A stretch of 64,000 bases of DNA from Clostridia bacterium (GTDB lineage: Bacteria; Bacillota; Clostridia; Oscillospirales; CAG-272). Shown in pieces: positions 1 to 8,920 of this stretch (position 1 is the first letter of the stretch; the number at the start of each line of letters is the position of its first letter). The notes under the pieces are model-generated. The model was not told where the DNA came from, searched no databases, and saw only the letters and a program-made list of their open reading frames with translations. The translations under genes and the position numbers were made by a program. The DNA lies in contig JAGAVJ010000039.1 of the NCBI GenBank assembly GCA_017942005.1, forward strand, positions 1 to 64,000, written 5' to 3'.

Positions 1-140
1 AATGCGTCGTATACGATTTTCTGAGCAACGCCCTTCTTACCATCGTACATAATGTTGTTGATCAGCTTGGTAACAAGCTTGGAATTGTACATAGGATCCG
101 GCAGGACATCTCTCTTGGAAATTTGACCTCTTCTCGGCAC
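1..140 (-). CDS. rpsG: 30S ribosomal protein S7, N-terminal part
   Basis: This is the first 46 or so codons of ribosomal protein S7, which nucleates assembly of the 30S head by binding the 3' domain of 16S rRNA; the rest lies beyond the window edge. The reading frame starts with GTG at 140-138 and gives [16 protein letters not shown], followed by the S7-typical [26 protein letters not shown] ribosome binding site lies 7-8 bases upstream of the GTG. It follows rpsL after about 300 bases in the usual str-operon order. Confidence 0.95.
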   Translation of the reverse strand, partial: MPRRGQISKRDVLPDPMYNSKLVTKLINNIMYDGKKGVAQKIVYDA

Positions 141-437
141 TGTACTTCCCTCCTTCATTAAATTCATGAAATCATAGGTACTCGAAAGTATTTCTTTCGT
201 AAATGCGCAATCAAACCCAAGGATTTTGAGCTGTATATATAAACAATACTTAAAATTACCTTGATTTTTGTTGGCTTACGTCAGTCGAATACTGTAGAAT
301 GACCTTTTGTATCTGAAAGACCGCAGTGATATGCTGTCTTTCATTCCCTCAAAAGCAGGATGGAATCTTCCATCTCACCGAGGGTTCAGCACCAGTTGTC
401 CACTCAGCATAACATCATGTACAACAGTGTTGAAAAG
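141..437 (-). other. rpsL-rpsG spacer with two small hairpins
   Basis: This stretch has no credible gene. On the minus strand it holds a hairpin with 8-bp arms TGAAAGAC/GTCTTTCA near 314-345 and a short GATGGAA/TTCCATC hairpin near 358-374. Neither has a clear U-tract, so they may be attenuation or processing sites between rpsL and rpsG rather than terminators. An unusually long spacer here may allow separate control of rpsG. Confidence 0.4.
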
Positions 438-860
438 TCAGGCTTTCTTTGCCTTCGGCTTCTTTGCACCGTACTTGGAACGGCTCTGGTTTCTGTTTGC
501 AACACCCTGGGTATCCAGTGTACCGCGGATGATATGGTAACGGACACCAGGCAGGTCACGAACACGGCCGCCGCGAATCAGAACAACGGAGTGCTCCTGA
601 AGGTTATGACCGATACCGGGGATATAGGTCGTAGCTTCCAGACCGTTGGTCAGGCGGACACGGGCGATCTTACGAAGAGCGGAGTTCGGCTTCTTCGGGG
701 TCGTTGTGGTAACTTTTGTGCATACACCACGCTTCTGAGGAGAAGCAAGTTCCTTGGTTTCCTTGGTCAGAGTATTGTAGTTTGCTCTCAGAACAGGGGT
801 CTTGGGCTTGTACTCCTTAGCCTTACGTTCGTTTCTCACGAGCTGGTTAAAGGTTGGCAT
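438..860 (-). CDS. rpsL: 30S ribosomal protein S12
   Basis: S12 sits at the 30S decoding centre and affects tRNA selection accuracy; it is the classic site of streptomycin-resistance mutations. The 140-residue protein starts [12 protein letters not shown] and contains the conserved [31 protein letters not shown] and [17 protein letters not shown] blocks, with a basic KKPKAKKA tail. Lys42 in TPKKPNS appears wild type. A strong AAAAGGAGG site precedes the ATG. It lies between the L7Ae-like gene and rpsG and is probably transcribed from the promoter at 1393-1421. Confidence 0.98.
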   Translation of the reverse strand: MPTFNQLVRNERKAKEYKPKTPVLRANYNTLTKETKELASPQKRGVCTKVTTTTPKKPNSALRKIARVRLTNGLEATTYIPGIGHNLQEHSVVLIRGGRVRDLPGVRYHIIRGTLDTQGVANRNQSRSKYGAKKPKAKKA

Positions 861-998
861 AACGCACCTCCTTTTCTTATAATGAAGTGTTTATATATAC
901 AACCGGATGCGGTCAGTCGGAGGTGCGGAAACCCGCGTCCGGTACCGGAATTCGGATGTATGCAAAATATTTTTCACTGTGCTCCTCTTAATAAAGCT

Positions 999-1247
999 TC
1001 AGCACAGCTCTACGCACACCGCGCAGCCGACGTCAATGCCGCATCGGCGTCCAAGCTCCTCCATGGAAGCAACGGAACTCACCGGCGTACCTGAATCGTC
1101 ACACAAATCTAATACTTGGCGGCGTATGTGATCATCCGCGTCATCAGCTAAATATACACATTTCGCCCTTGCTGCACGGATCGCTTTTTTTGTCTGGTTC
1201 AGTCCCGCGGCAAAGCAACATCGGGGAACTGCTGTATCGGAATTCAT
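999..1247 (-). CDS. rplGB: L7Ae/L30e-family ribosome-associated protein
   Basis: This 82-residue protein matches the small L7Ae/L30e-like proteins (YbxF of Bacillus) found just before rpsL in Firmicutes. These proteins bind kink-turn RNA and associate with ribosomes. The family signature is visible in order: TKKAIRAARAKCVYLADDADDHI, a central VLDLCDDSGTPV segment, then SMEELGRRCGIDVGCAVCV at the end. The upstream neighbour in other Firmicutes is rpoC, but here rpoC is about 8 kb away. It is richer in cysteine than usual for the family. The start codon lacks a strong Shine-Dalgarno sequence, so the start is less certain than the identity. Confidence 0.9.
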   Translation of the reverse strand: MNSDTAVPRCCFAAGLNQTKKAIRAARAKCVYLADDADDHIRRQVLDLCDDSGTPVSSVASMEELGRRCGIDVGCAVCVELC

Positions 1248-1392
1248 CTTGAAAAAACCATACCTTTCATGTTCGGGTCAGCATCAAGCTTCCGCTCCTC
1301 GGCGGTCTATGTCACCCTGTTTTCGCGGCATTTCGTTTCCTTTTGAAAAAACTTCTTTGCCGCTCACTGAAAATATACACCCAGATATTTAT

Positions 1393-1421
1393 ATTATATC
1401 ATTAAGCTGTGCACTTGTCAA
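1393..1421 (-). promoter_or_regulatory. Promoter of the L7Ae-rpsL-rpsG operon
   Basis: On the minus strand TTGACA (1421-1416) is separated by exactly 17 bases from TATAAT (1398-1393), a perfect housekeeping sigma promoter. It lies about 145 bases upstream of the L7Ae-like gene. It shows that this str-operon remnant is transcribed independently of rpoBC. Confidence 0.85.
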
Positions 1422-1495
1422 TCGTTTCCGTCATGAAAAACAAATTTCTCCCTTTTGCACAATTCCCATATGCGAAATTTGGAGGATTTGTTTTT

Positions 1496-2128
1496 TCAGA
1501 CTTTCAGAAACGGCTGCTTTTCCGCTTCTGCACGCTGCGCTTGGGCGTCCAGGTATTCATCGCGCAGAATGGCACAAACGGAGACTGTTGCATAACTGCC
1601 TTTGATATACATGGACTCTCTGTGCGTTCCTTCAAAAGACATTCCGCACTTTTCCATCACTCGGCGGCTGGCGTCATTCCCTTCCATATATCTTGCCGTA
1701 ATCCGATGCAGATTCAACCGCAGAAAACCAAATTTCAGGATCTCACGCACCGCTTCCGGCATCAGTCCCTGTCCCCTGTAATCGGGATTCAGCACATAGC
1801 CGACCTCAGCCGCATTATTCTTTTCATCAAAGGAAGTAAAACCGCAGGTACCGATCATTTTACCGGTTTCCCGCAGTGCAATCGCCCAGTCGTAAAATTC
1901 TCCGTCCTCGTACTGCTCTTCAACATATTTGAGATATTCCCGTGTCTGCAAGACATCGGCATGACAGTCCCAGGTTAAATACCGCGTCACATCCGCACGT
2001 CTTGCATAATCGAACATATCCTCCGCGTCATTGACGCGCATCCGTCGGAGCGTCAGTCTCTCTGTTTCCAGAATCGGAATTCGGGAGAAGATGTTATACA
2101 AAAAATGTTTATTCATCGTAATAACCAT
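1496..2128 (-). CDS. GNAT-family N-acetyltransferase (RimJ/RimL-like)
   Basis: This 210-residue protein resembles the RimJ/RimL branch of the GNAT fold, which transfers acetyl from acetyl-CoA to N-terminal or side-chain amino groups. Visible landmarks are the start ETERLTLRRMRVNDAEDMF, the GTCGFTSFDEKNNAAEVGYVL strand pair, the acetyl-CoA loop DYRGQGLMPEAVREI (R-G-Q-G-L), and NDASRRVMEKCGMSFEGTHRE near residue 165. The substrate is unknown. A hairpin sits exactly between its AAAGGAA site and the first ATG; a second in-frame ATG lies at 2116. It has its own promoter at 2334-2362. Confidence 0.85.
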   Translation of the reverse strand: MVITMNKHFLYNIFSRIPILETERLTLRRMRVNDAEDMFDYARRADVTRYLTWDCHADVLQTREYLKYVEEQYEDGEFYDWAIALRETGKMIGTCGFTSFDEKNNAAEVGYVLNPDYRGQGLMPEAVREILKFGFLRLNLHRITARYMEGNDASRRVMEKCGMSFEGTHRESMYIKGSYATVSVCAILRDEYLDAQAQRAEAEKQPFLKV

Positions 2129-2157
2129 AACTTTTGCCTTAGCAAAAGTTTTCCTTT
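2129..2157 (-). promoter_or_regulatory. SD-hairpin-start leader cassette (GNAT gene)
   Basis: On the minus strand an AAAGGAA site is followed directly by arm AACTTTTGC, loop TAAG and arm GCAAAAGTT, then ATGG. The 9-bp stem is perfect and fills the whole gap between ribosome binding site and start codon. This is the cleanest copy of a family found at about eleven places in the window. Confidence 0.7.
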
Positions 2158-2333
2158 CCCTGTGGAGTTGTGACGCACCCGCACGCGGTTATACCGCAGG
2201 CGGATATCGTTGCTTTTCAAACAACGAAAGTCACAAAATCACGGTACGAGAAACCATGAAAATAGTTTCTTTTGAAAATCTTATTTTCAGACTTTACATC
2301 CTCTCCTAAAAATCCTATGGGTGATATTTAATT
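2158..2333 (-). other. GNAT leader region
   Basis: This roughly 175-base transcribed leader runs from the promoter at 2334-2362 to the hairpin cassette. It carries CACAACTCCACA just before the ribosome binding site and GTGATTTTGTGACTTTCG further upstream. Similar wording occurs before the cassettes at 45.5 kb and 54.1 kb, so the repeat seems longer than the hairpin itself. No gene is visible. Confidence 0.4.
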
Positions 2334-2362
2334 ATTATATCCAATCTTTGAAGTGAATGCAA
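2334..2362 (-). promoter_or_regulatory. Promoter of the GNAT gene
   Basis: TTGCAT (2362-2357) and TATAAT (2339-2334) are 17 bases apart on the minus strand, just downstream of the GH78-like gene's terminator. Confidence 0.7.
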
Positions 2363-2422
2363 GACTTTTCCATAAAAATTCATGGTTTGTTTACAACCGT
2401 GCAAAGGAAAATCAAAGCAAAA

Positions 2423-2459
2423 GGACGTCTCTCTGCCAAAAGACAGCAGATACACGTCC
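2423..2459 (-). terminator. Terminator after the GH78-like gene
   Basis: On the minus strand GGACGT...ACGTCC forms the outer stem, with TCTGC/GCAGA pairing inside, followed by TTTTG. It lies about 45-80 bases after the stop codon of the GH78-like gene, as expected for a rho-independent terminator. Confidence 0.75.
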
Positions 2460-2502
2460 TCATTGCCGATTGGTTATGGGTTATGCAGCCGCTTTTTGAA
2501 GA

Positions 2503-4632
2503 TCAGCGGTTGTGTTCTTTCATGTCACGCAAAAGCCATACAATCACATGGGAGGCAAATCCATGGTCCAGCGATGCGACTGTGGAATCATTTTCCCACA
2601 AGGTGCCTGTCAAAAGTGCCATATCGTAGAAATATCCTTCGATGTTTTCAAGCACTTCCGTCATATTATCGTTCTTTGCCATCATGTCAAGACGCAGATA
2701 GTTACCGATAAACGCATTCGCAAAATGTACATCGGGATGCTTATTGTCCTGCTTGCGGTACGGTCCGAATTCATGCAGTAACGTATTCCAAAGCTCCGGA
2801 TACTGTTCCTTTGTTGCAGTACCGAGATAGAATGCATAATACTGGCAGACCTCCGTCATTTCGCCCTGTAAATACAGCTTGCCGCTTTCATCACGCAGCA
2901 TCTGATCGACAAAAAATTTACCGTTGTAGGAAAGGCGGCGAATGGTTTCCCGCATTTTTTGTGCCTGTTCTGTTAAGGCAGGATCACCGTACATGTCACC
3001 CATGGCCTCAAGACATGCGGCATACAGCATGTTGGACGGGAAGTTGACGCCCCGTACAAGGTCATTCGCACGCGACCATTCAACAAAAATCCATGCGTCG
3101 AGATCTTCAAGCAATCCGTCTTCATTTAAGTACGGCTTAAAGAATTCCACCAGATCATACAGCTTTTCACGGAATGCATCCACCATTTCACGGTCACCGG
3201 AACGGTCGAGATATTCCCGCAGCTCCATTACCAACCACATCGCCCAGTTGGGAATATAATTTCCATTGTAGTGATCGGACGGATAGCACATCGGCAGCAT
3301 GCCCTTCGGCAGGCACTCAAAGGATTCCGGCAGCAGGAAGTTTTCAAGGAAGTTCTTCTCTACAACAGACTTTCCGGTCAGCGCATATTCGACACGTGCA
3401 GTCCAGAACGAGTCGCACAGCCATCCTGCGCGTTCCCGGCAGGGACAGTCGGTAAACAAATCGACCGCATTCTGACGGTAAGTCTGTACCGCAGCTTCCC
3501 ATATCTTCTTAAATTTCGGATTGTCAGAGTGATATTCTGCAAAATTTTTTTCCGGTGCAGCATATTCGATCAGATGAATATCCGAAATTTCCGCTTCTCC
3601 GTCAATGACCATATACTTTAAGTACTGCATGGTAAACGGTTCCATGGAAAGCAGATCATATTCGCCGGCATCAAGATCATACCGGATCAAGTTGACACAG
3701 CCCATACGCCATGTGTTGATATCGCCGTTGAACAGCTCGTCAAATGTAATGACAAGCGTTGTGTGCTTCTTTGCTTTTACATGGGCGCCAATGAATCCGG
3801 TCAGATTGGAGTTCAGCTTCACCGTTGCAAACCGTTCCTTTGCAAGATGAATCACATCCGGCACCGCACACGGCTCCATTTCTTCACAGTGGTAAATATA
3901 TGCACCCGCATCTGCGGACAGCTCGATTTCAAGCTCCTCCTTCGGATAGCCTTTCTGCGCCGGGGAAATGCCGTCAAGGCTTCTGTCACGCCACGTGTTC
4001 TGGGTTTCATCACAGGTGATGCTGCCCATGCCAACCATTTGTACAGCAGGAAGATATGTAAGCGACGGGAACGGCACACGGCGCGGCAGGTAAACCTTTT
4101 CCTCTGTTGCTTCCAGCGGCGTTCCGCCCACAGTCATCTTTCCAAAGGACGCCGCATAGGCAGCGCCCATGCGCCAGACCTCTACAAACGGGCGCTGGAA
4201 CGAATACTTCTGTACTTTTTGTACACGTTCTGTCACCACATCACAGGGCATGCCGCCCATGGGAGCAGTCCATGCAGCAATCTCATTGTCGCAGAGAATT
4301 TCTGCCTGGAAGAACGACGGCTGATCCATCGTATAATAATTGTTGACATTGTAGCCGGCAACCTCAAACACGATGATATTTTCACCGTCTGAAAGTATGG
4401 GCGTCAGATTCAATTCATCGACGCGGTGATAGAATTTCGGTCCGCGTGCCGGTCCGTAAGCTGCAATTTTGCCGTTTACAAACACACGGTATACCGTGGA
4501 ACCGGTCATACGCAGAAGCGTATTTCTGTCATTTCCGTCAACGACCGCGGTAAAACGCGCCGTCACATTCATTTCCCGATCTCTGCCGGCAGGCCAGACC
4601 GGAAGCGCTTTCTGGAAGGGATTGTATTCCAT
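2503..4632 (-). CDS. GH78-like alpha-L-rhamnosidase-family protein
   Basis: This protein of about 709 residues resembles bacterial alpha-L-rhamnosidases of family GH78, which remove terminal rhamnose from plant glycans. An N-terminal beta-sandwich region (LLRMTGSTVYRVFVNGKIAAYGPARGP) precedes an (alpha/alpha)6 barrel with the diagnostic TDCPCRERAGWLCDSFWTARVEY, which corresponds to the DCPxRxERxGWxGD acidic motif of the family. There is no signal peptide, so it probably acts on imported oligosaccharides in the cytoplasm. The substrate is not certain. I chose the ATG at 4632, which has the same position relative to an upstream hairpin cassette as other genes here; ATG codons up to 4662 are in frame. 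Confidence 0.8.
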   Translation of the reverse strand: MEYNPFQKALPVWPAGRDREMNVTARFTAVVDGNDRNTLLRMTGSTVYRVFVNGKIAAYGPARGPKFYHRVDELNLTPILSDGENIIVFEVAGYNVNNYYTMDQPSFFQAEILCDNEIAAWTAPMGGMPCDVVTERVQKVQKYSFQRPFVEVWRMGAAYAASFGKMTVGGTPLEATEEKVYLPRRVPFPSLTYLPAVQMVGMGSITCDETQNTWRDRSLDGISPAQKGYPKEELEIELSADAGAYIYHCEEMEPCAVPDVIHLAKERFATVKLNSNLTGFIGAHVKAKKHTTLVITFDELFNGDINTWRMGCVNLIRYDLDAGEYDLLSMEPFTMQYLKYMVIDGEAEISDIHLIEYAAPEKNFAEYHSDNPKFKKIWEAAVQTYRQNAVDLFTDCPCRERAGWLCDSFWTARVEYALTGKSVVEKNFLENFLLPESFECLPKGMLPMCYPSDHYNGNYIPNWAMWLVMELREYLDRSGDREMVDAFREKLYDLVEFFKPYLNEDGLLEDLDAWIFVEWSRANDLVRGVNFPSNMLYAACLEAMGDMYGDPALTEQAQKMRETIRRLSYNGKFFVDQMLRDESGKLYLQGEMTEVCQYYAFYLGTATKEQYPELWNTLLHEFGPYRKQDNKHPDVHFANAFIGNYLRLDMMAKNDNMTEVLENIEGYFYDMALLTGTLWENDSTVASLDHGFASHVIVWLLRDMKEHNR

Positions 4633-4642
4633 ACTCATTACC

Positions 4643-4757
4643 ATTTTTTGCATGTACCGCAATACAGCTGTTCACCGCCCAGCATGCAAGCCACAAAATT
4701 TGATCATGGACAAAAAGTCGGCACACTGCATTTCAGGCACAGGCAAAAATTCCTTTC
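4643..4757 (-). promoter_or_regulatory. Long-loop SD-hairpin-start cassette (GH78-like gene)
   Basis: The minus strand reads AAAGAAAGGAA, then arm TTTTTGC, a loop of about 91 bases, arm GCAAAAA and ATGG, followed by the chosen ATG at 4632. The plan matches the short cassettes but the loop is much longer. Confidence 0.5.
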
Positions 4758-5011
4758 TTTGCGGAATTGTTTTGCGTTTATTCTCCTTTGCCAAAGGCTG
4801 TCGGTTCTGCCAAAGACCAAACCTCCTGCATCTGGCAAAAAATCATAAAACACCGTTTGAAAACCTTCTTCAAACGTAAAAATTCCATTAAAAAATTTAT
4901 AATGATCACGTTTACGAAAGTAAAAGTGATTTTCTTTCTAATCGTGTGAAAATCTGATATTATGTTTCAGACAGATACAAAAGACGCAATCTCCCTCATT
5001 CTACCTATTTA
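4758..5011 (-). other. Upstream region of the GH78-like gene with a relic hairpin cassette
   Basis: There is no gene here. The minus strand carries a copy of the leader hairpin with arms TCACTTTTAC/GTAAACGTGA and loop TTTC (4906-4929) preceded by AGAAAGAAAATC, but no start codon or gene follows. Its sequence CACTTTTAC...GATCATTAT closely matches the cassette before the desulfurase-like gene at 23.4 kb. Next to it is a CGTTTGAA/TTCAAACG hairpin near 4856-4878. It looks like a remnant of a repeat insertion. Confidence 0.45.
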
Positions 5012-5665
5012 TTATACATTCTTTGGCAGATTGGTCATGATTCCGGACAGATAATCCGCATACCCGACACGTACATCGTGAAAAGACAGATCTTCTTCAT
5101 AAATCACTTCTGTCAGCGACGCATTCGGCACCCATGGAACCGTTTTCATCTCTGAGAGCGGCAGATGATTCCAGATACACTGCATGACGCGAATGGGCGT
5201 TGCATGCGTCCCGATGCAGACGGTCTGTCCGGGGTGGCTGCATACCACCGCTTCCACCGCCGCCTTCACACGCAGCTGCAATTGGACAACCGACTCCCCG
5301 CCTGTACATACGGCATTTCCGATATCGTGCATCCAGACGCCAAAGTCCTCCGGATATAACAGGGGAAGCTCGTCAAACGTTTTGCCTTCCCACGCACCTG
5401 CGAATATTTCACGAAAACCGGGATTTGCCGTCACAGAAAGATCGCGCTCCTGCCAGCGTGCAACATGACATGCCGTATCATATGCCCGGCGCAAATCACT
5501 TGCATATACCGCGTCAATCGTTTCTCTGCGCAGATACTTCCCTGCCGCTTCTGCCTGTGCATGACCGCGTGCCGTCAGTCCAAATGCATTGCTTTGTCCC
5601 GTAAAACGGTGCTCTGCATTGGCTTCACTTTCCCCATGCCGGATAAAAATCAATTTGGTTGCCAT
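5012..5665 (-). CDS. Histidine phosphatase family protein
   Basis: This 217-residue protein belongs to the histidine phosphatase (phosphoglycerate mutase-like) superfamily. It begins MATKLIFIRHGESEAN, with the catalytic RHGE motif at residues 9-12, and has a second catalytic-type histidine in CIGTHATPIRVMQC near residue 165. Middle motifs include ASDLRRAYDTA and FREIFAGAWEGKTFDELP, typical of cofactor-independent phosphatases of the CobC/GpmB type. The substrate cannot be told. The start at 5665 fits the family N-terminus; two earlier in-frame ATGs lie inside or at the edge of an upstream hairpin. Confidence 0.88.
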   Translation of the reverse strand: MATKLIFIRHGESEANAEHRFTGQSNAFGLTARGHAQAEAAGKYLRRETIDAVYASDLRRAYDTACHVARWQERDLSVTANPGFREIFAGAWEGKTFDELPLLYPEDFGVWMHDIGNAVCTGGESVVQLQLRVKAAVEAVVCSHPGQTVCIGTHATPIRVMQCIWNHLPLSEMKTVPWVPNASLTEVIYEEDLSFHDVRVGYADYLSGIMTNLPKNV

Positions 5666-5676
5666 TATGATCTCCA

Positions 5677-5743
5677 TACCGTTTGCATGTTCCACATATG
5701 CTGTTATCCAGCATTTACAAAATCCCCAAACGGTACATCCTTT
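5677..5743 (-). promoter_or_regulatory. SD-hairpin-start cassette (histidine phosphatase gene)
   Basis: On the minus strand AAAGGAT is followed by perfect 9-bp arms TACCGTTTG and CAAACGGTA separated by about 41 bases, then TGGAGATCATA and ATG at 5665. The arms occupy the space between ribosome binding site and start as in the other cassettes. Confidence 0.55.
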
Positions 5744-5759
5744 CTCTTGCGTTTCTTTT

Positions 5760-6455
5760 TTATCGGATCGTCACCATGCAAAGCTCCGGTGTGTTGCCTA
5801 TGCGCGGTACAATGGTGTGGTTGCCAAGACCGCGGCTGACAATGAGCCGCCCCTCATGCATCCCCTGCGCATACTTTGGAAACAGCCCCTGCCCCGGTGA
5901 GTAGACCGGATGACCAAAGAAACGAATCTGCCCGCCATGCGCGTGCCCTGACAAAATGAGCGGAATCTCATATTGCCAAAGAAAGGCACGGTACCATTCC
6001 GGTCTGTGTGATATCAGTACCCGATACCCGTCTTCTTTGCAAAATGCCTCTAAAAAGGTATGATTTTCACCGCTGTCACCGATTTCCGGCTCCAGTGCGC
6101 CAATACACAGTTCTCCAAAATGTACAAATTCACTGCATAAAAGCGTAACCCCGGTAGCACGAATCTGCTCCAAATCGTTTTCATGCAACAGTTTTTCATG
6201 ATTGCCAAGTCCATAAAAAACAGGATACCGCTTTGCGGCTTCTCGCAAAAAGAACATTGCATGACTGCTGTGATGTTCCATGTTCGACATTTGATCCCCT
6301 GCAATCACAATTGCTGTCGGATGTATTTCATCTATGATGTCCAAAACCGGTTCTGCTTTACAATTGTGCATATCGGTCACCAGTGCCAATGTACATGGCG
6401 CAGTCAGGTGTGCATTTTCCACGGTATACGGCGTCAAATCAAGCCTTTTCTTCAT
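5760..6455 (-). CDS. Calcineurin-like metallophosphoesterase
   Basis: This 231-residue protein has the ordered metal-binding motifs of the calcineurin-like phosphoesterase fold: LVTDMHNCK (D-x-H) near residue 26, VIAGDQMSN (G-D) near residue 50, YGLGNHEKL (G-N-H-E) near residue 82 and LSGHAHGGQIRFFG (G-H-x-H) near residue 173. The last block resembles YaeI/YkuE-type membrane phosphoesterases, but no transmembrane segment is visible, so it is probably soluble. Substrate unknown. An AAAGGAA site lies 13 bases before the ATG. It runs in line with the phosphatase gene downstream. Confidence 0.88.
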   Translation of the reverse strand: MKKRLDLTPYTVENAHLTAPCTLALVTDMHNCKAEPVLDIIDEIHPTAIVIAGDQMSNMEHHSSHAMFFLREAAKRYPVFYGLGNHEKLLHENDLEQIRATGVTLLCSEFVHFGELCIGALEPEIGDSGENHTFLEAFCKEDGYRVLISHRPEWYRAFLWQYEIPLILSGHAHGGQIRFFGHPVYSPGQGLFPKYAQGMHEGRLIVSRGLGNHTIVPRIGNTPELCMVTIR

Positions 6456-6572
6456 AAATGAAACATAGTTCCTTTCTTTTGCAAAAACTTTGGTGTCGGT
6501 TTCCCTTTGCAGATGATAACAACGGTATTCGGCAGCAAATTTCGATGCCGTATTCTTTGGTAAAAAATCAAC

Positions 6573-7238
6573 TCAACTCTGACAGAGATGATCCAAAAGA
6601 TGTGTGATGTGCTTGTTTTCTCCGATAACGGTCACAAGATCCCCCGAAGCAAATTTTTCCTGCGGGTCGACAGAATTTCCTTTTTTGCGCTCATTTTTCT
6701 TTTTATGCAGAATCACGTTGATGTTCAGGCGCTTGCGCAGATCAAGCTCAATCAGGGTCTTGCCAATCCAGCGCTGCGGAACCTCAATCTCCACAATGGT
6801 GGTGTCTTCTGAAAATTCCATATATTGCTGTACCCCATCATAGGAAATCTGCCGCCCAAGCCTGCGTCCGATATCAGACTCCGGCAGTACCACGCGGTCT
6901 ACACCCACCTTTTCAAGAACTCTGGCATGACGTTCATCCGCTGCACGCGCAATGACCAGTTTTGCCCCCTGTTCCTTCAGCAGGATCGCTGTCAGCACAC
7001 TGTCATTGATATTTTCCGCAATGCAGATGATACAGCAGTCATAATCCGCAGCTCCAGATGTGCGCAGAACGGCTTCATCCGTACAGTCACCGATGATGGC
7101 AGTATCCACCATATCCGCAATCGCTTCGACCTTTTTTTCATCGTTGTCGATAATCAGAACTTCCCGCCGTGCCTGCGCAAGCATTTCAGCCAGAGCCAAA
7201 CCAAATCTGCCAAGTCCAATGACACAAAAGCTCTTCAT
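6573..7238 (-). CDS. TrkA/KtrA-type potassium channel regulatory subunit
   Basis: This 221-residue cytoplasmic protein is an RCK-domain regulator that gates the potassium transporter encoded just upstream. Residues 1-135 form a Rossmann-like RCK_N domain with nucleotide motif VIGLGRFGLALAEML and acidic DND at the end of strand 2. Residues about 140-221 form an RCK_C domain (VEIEVPQRWIGKTLIELDLR ... GDLVTVIGE). An insertion of basic residues, HKKKNERKKG, lies in the RCK_C domain. It follows the trkH/ktrB gene after about 97 bases, so the two-subunit system is probably co-transcribed. Confidence 0.92.
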   Translation of the reverse strand: MKSFCVIGLGRFGLALAEMLAQARREVLIIDNDEKKVEAIADMVDTAIIGDCTDEAVLRTSGAADYDCCIICIAENINDSVLTAILLKEQGAKLVIARAADERHARVLEKVGVDRVVLPESDIGRRLGRQISYDGVQQYMEFSEDTTIVEIEVPQRWIGKTLIELDLRKRLNINVILHKKKNERKKGNSVDPQEKFASGDLVTVIGENKHITHLLDHLCQS

Positions 7239-7335
7239 TTATTTTATAACCGTAGACCCTATATATGCAAGGGTTCCTTTCCATATCAATCGTGTGAAAA
7301 ATAAATTTTGCACGCCTGTTTTTTTAACAATATCA

Positions 7336-8796
7336 TTATCCAATCAGCAATTTTGCCTCCGGATAGCGAACGGACTCTTCTTCCCTGTCACGGCGAAGAA
7401 GTACATAGGACAGCGTCAGAATTCCCACGCGCCCCATATACATTGCGACAATCAAAAGAACCCTGCTTGCGATTCCAAGCGTCGGCGTCAGTCCAAGAGA
7501 CAGTCCCACCGTACAAAACGCAGAAAAACATTCATACAGCGCCCCTTCCATGGACACACCATCCCAAACTGCAATCAGAGACGCACAGATAAAGATTGCC
7601 GCCAAAAGAAATCCAATGATGCACAGCGCACGCCGCACGGTATCGTTTGTAACGGTACGCCGCATCACACGAATATCCCGTCTGCCGCGCATCGTTGACC
7701 AGACTGCTGCAAACGCCACACCAACGGTACTGATTTTTGCGCCGCCTGCGGTCGATCCCGATGCACCGCCGATAAACATCAGCAGCATACACAGCGCCTT
7801 GGTCACATCCAGCATTGCATTCTGCCCAATGGCGTCAAATCCTGCGGTTCTCGGCGTAACCGATTGAAAAAACGCATGCAAAAGCTTCTGCCAAATCGGC
7901 AAACCGCCGATGGTGTCCGGATTGTTCCATTCAAGCACCGCGATAAGCAGCATACCAAAGCCAAGCAATCCAACTGTAATGGTCAGTACAAAGCGCGTGT
8001 ACATACTGATCCGCTTTCGGCTGCGCAGCCATTCCCAGATATCGTTCCATACGAGAAATCCGGACGCACCAAGAATGATCAGAAGCGAGAGTACCAATAA
8101 AAGAAGCGGGTCGGCGCCAAGCTCCGTCAGAGAAGAAAACGCACCGGTCGCATATCCGCCAAGCGGATCAAAGCCTGCATTGCAGAATGCAGAAACCGAC
8201 AGAAATATTCCCGTAAAGATACCCCGTCCGATACCAAGCATCGGAATGGTGCGAATCATCAGCAGCAGTGCACCGCAGCCTTCGATCACAGCTGTCCCAA
8301 TCAAGATACGGCGAATAAACTTTTGTGTACCTTCCACTGTCTCCAGGCCAAAGGACTGTGCCGCAAGTGCGCGCATGCGCGGAGAAATACGTTTTCCGAA
8401 AGCGCCGAGTAGCTGCAACGCAAACGACATGAACCCAAGACCGCCAATCTGAATCATACACAAAATCACAATTTGCCCAAATAAGGTCCAATGGATTCCG
8501 GTATCTACCACCGTCAGTCCCGTCACACATGTCGCAGATACCGCTGTAAACAGCGTGTCCGGAAACGGCGTCACATTGCCGCTTTGTGAGGCAGCCGGAA
8601 GCATCAGAAGAAGACTGCCGAATAAAATAATCGACAAAAAACCAATCGAGAAGACATGTGCGGGAGATAACCGAATATGACGGCTGCTTTTCTTTGCGTG
8701 CTGCTCTGCTGTCGGATTGGTTATCCGCGTCTGCGTTTTTCCCTGCGTCTTTGCCGCATGCAGATGCACATTTTTTTTCACTTTTTCTGCCGACAT
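7336..8796 (-). CDS. TrkH/KtrB-type potassium uptake membrane subunit
   Basis: This protein of about 486 residues is the channel-like membrane subunit of a Ktr/Trk potassium uptake system. After a basic cytoplasmic N-terminus of about 50 residues, hydrophobic helices follow in four repeated pore units. The first selectivity-loop sequence is visible as AVSATCVTGLTVVDTG; later ones include VSAFCNAGFDP, SVTPRTAGFDAIG and FSAFCTVGLSLGLTP. The ATG at 8796 lies nine bases after GAGGAG; an ATG at 8802 is too close to that site. It pairs with the regulatory subunit downstream and has its own promoter. Confidence 0.93.
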   Translation of the reverse strand: MSAEKVKKNVHLHAAKTQGKTQTRITNPTAEQHAKKSSRHIRLSPAHVFSIGFLSIILFGSLLLMLPAASQSGNVTPFPDTLFTAVSATCVTGLTVVDTGIHWTLFGQIVILCMIQIGGLGFMSFALQLLGAFGKRISPRMRALAAQSFGLETVEGTQKFIRRILIGTAVIEGCGALLLMIRTIPMLGIGRGIFTGIFLSVSAFCNAGFDPLGGYATGAFSSLTELGADPLLLLVLSLLIILGASGFLVWNDIWEWLRSRKRISMYTRFVLTITVGLLGFGMLLIAVLEWNNPDTIGGLPIWQKLLHAFFQSVTPRTAGFDAIGQNAMLDVTKALCMLLMFIGGASGSTAGGAKISTVGVAFAAVWSTMRGRRDIRVMRRTVTNDTVRRALCIIGFLLAAIFICASLIAVWDGVSMEGALYECFSAFCTVGLSLGLTPTLGIASRVLLIVAMYMGRVGILTLSYVLLRRDREEESVRYPEAKLLIG

Positions 8797-8831
8797 TGCC
8801 ATGATCTCCTCTTTGAAAAAAGTACAGTAAT

Positions 8832-8860
8832 ATCTTACCACAAATCCATAGAAACGTCAA
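8832..8860 (-). promoter_or_regulatory. Promoter of the potassium uptake operon
   Basis: TTGACG (8860-8855) and TAAGAT (8837-8832) are 17 bases apart on the minus strand, about 35 bases before the gene start. Confidence 0.75.
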
Positions 8861-8920
8861 GTATCAAAATTGAAATAAATCATTTTGCCTATTTTAACAT
8901 AAGTTCGATGAAACGCTCTT

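Noticed and set aside
360..1094. A 244-codon plus-strand frame across rpsL and the L7Ae-like gene
   Set aside because: It is antisense to two clear ribosomal genes and has no family resemblance or translation signal.
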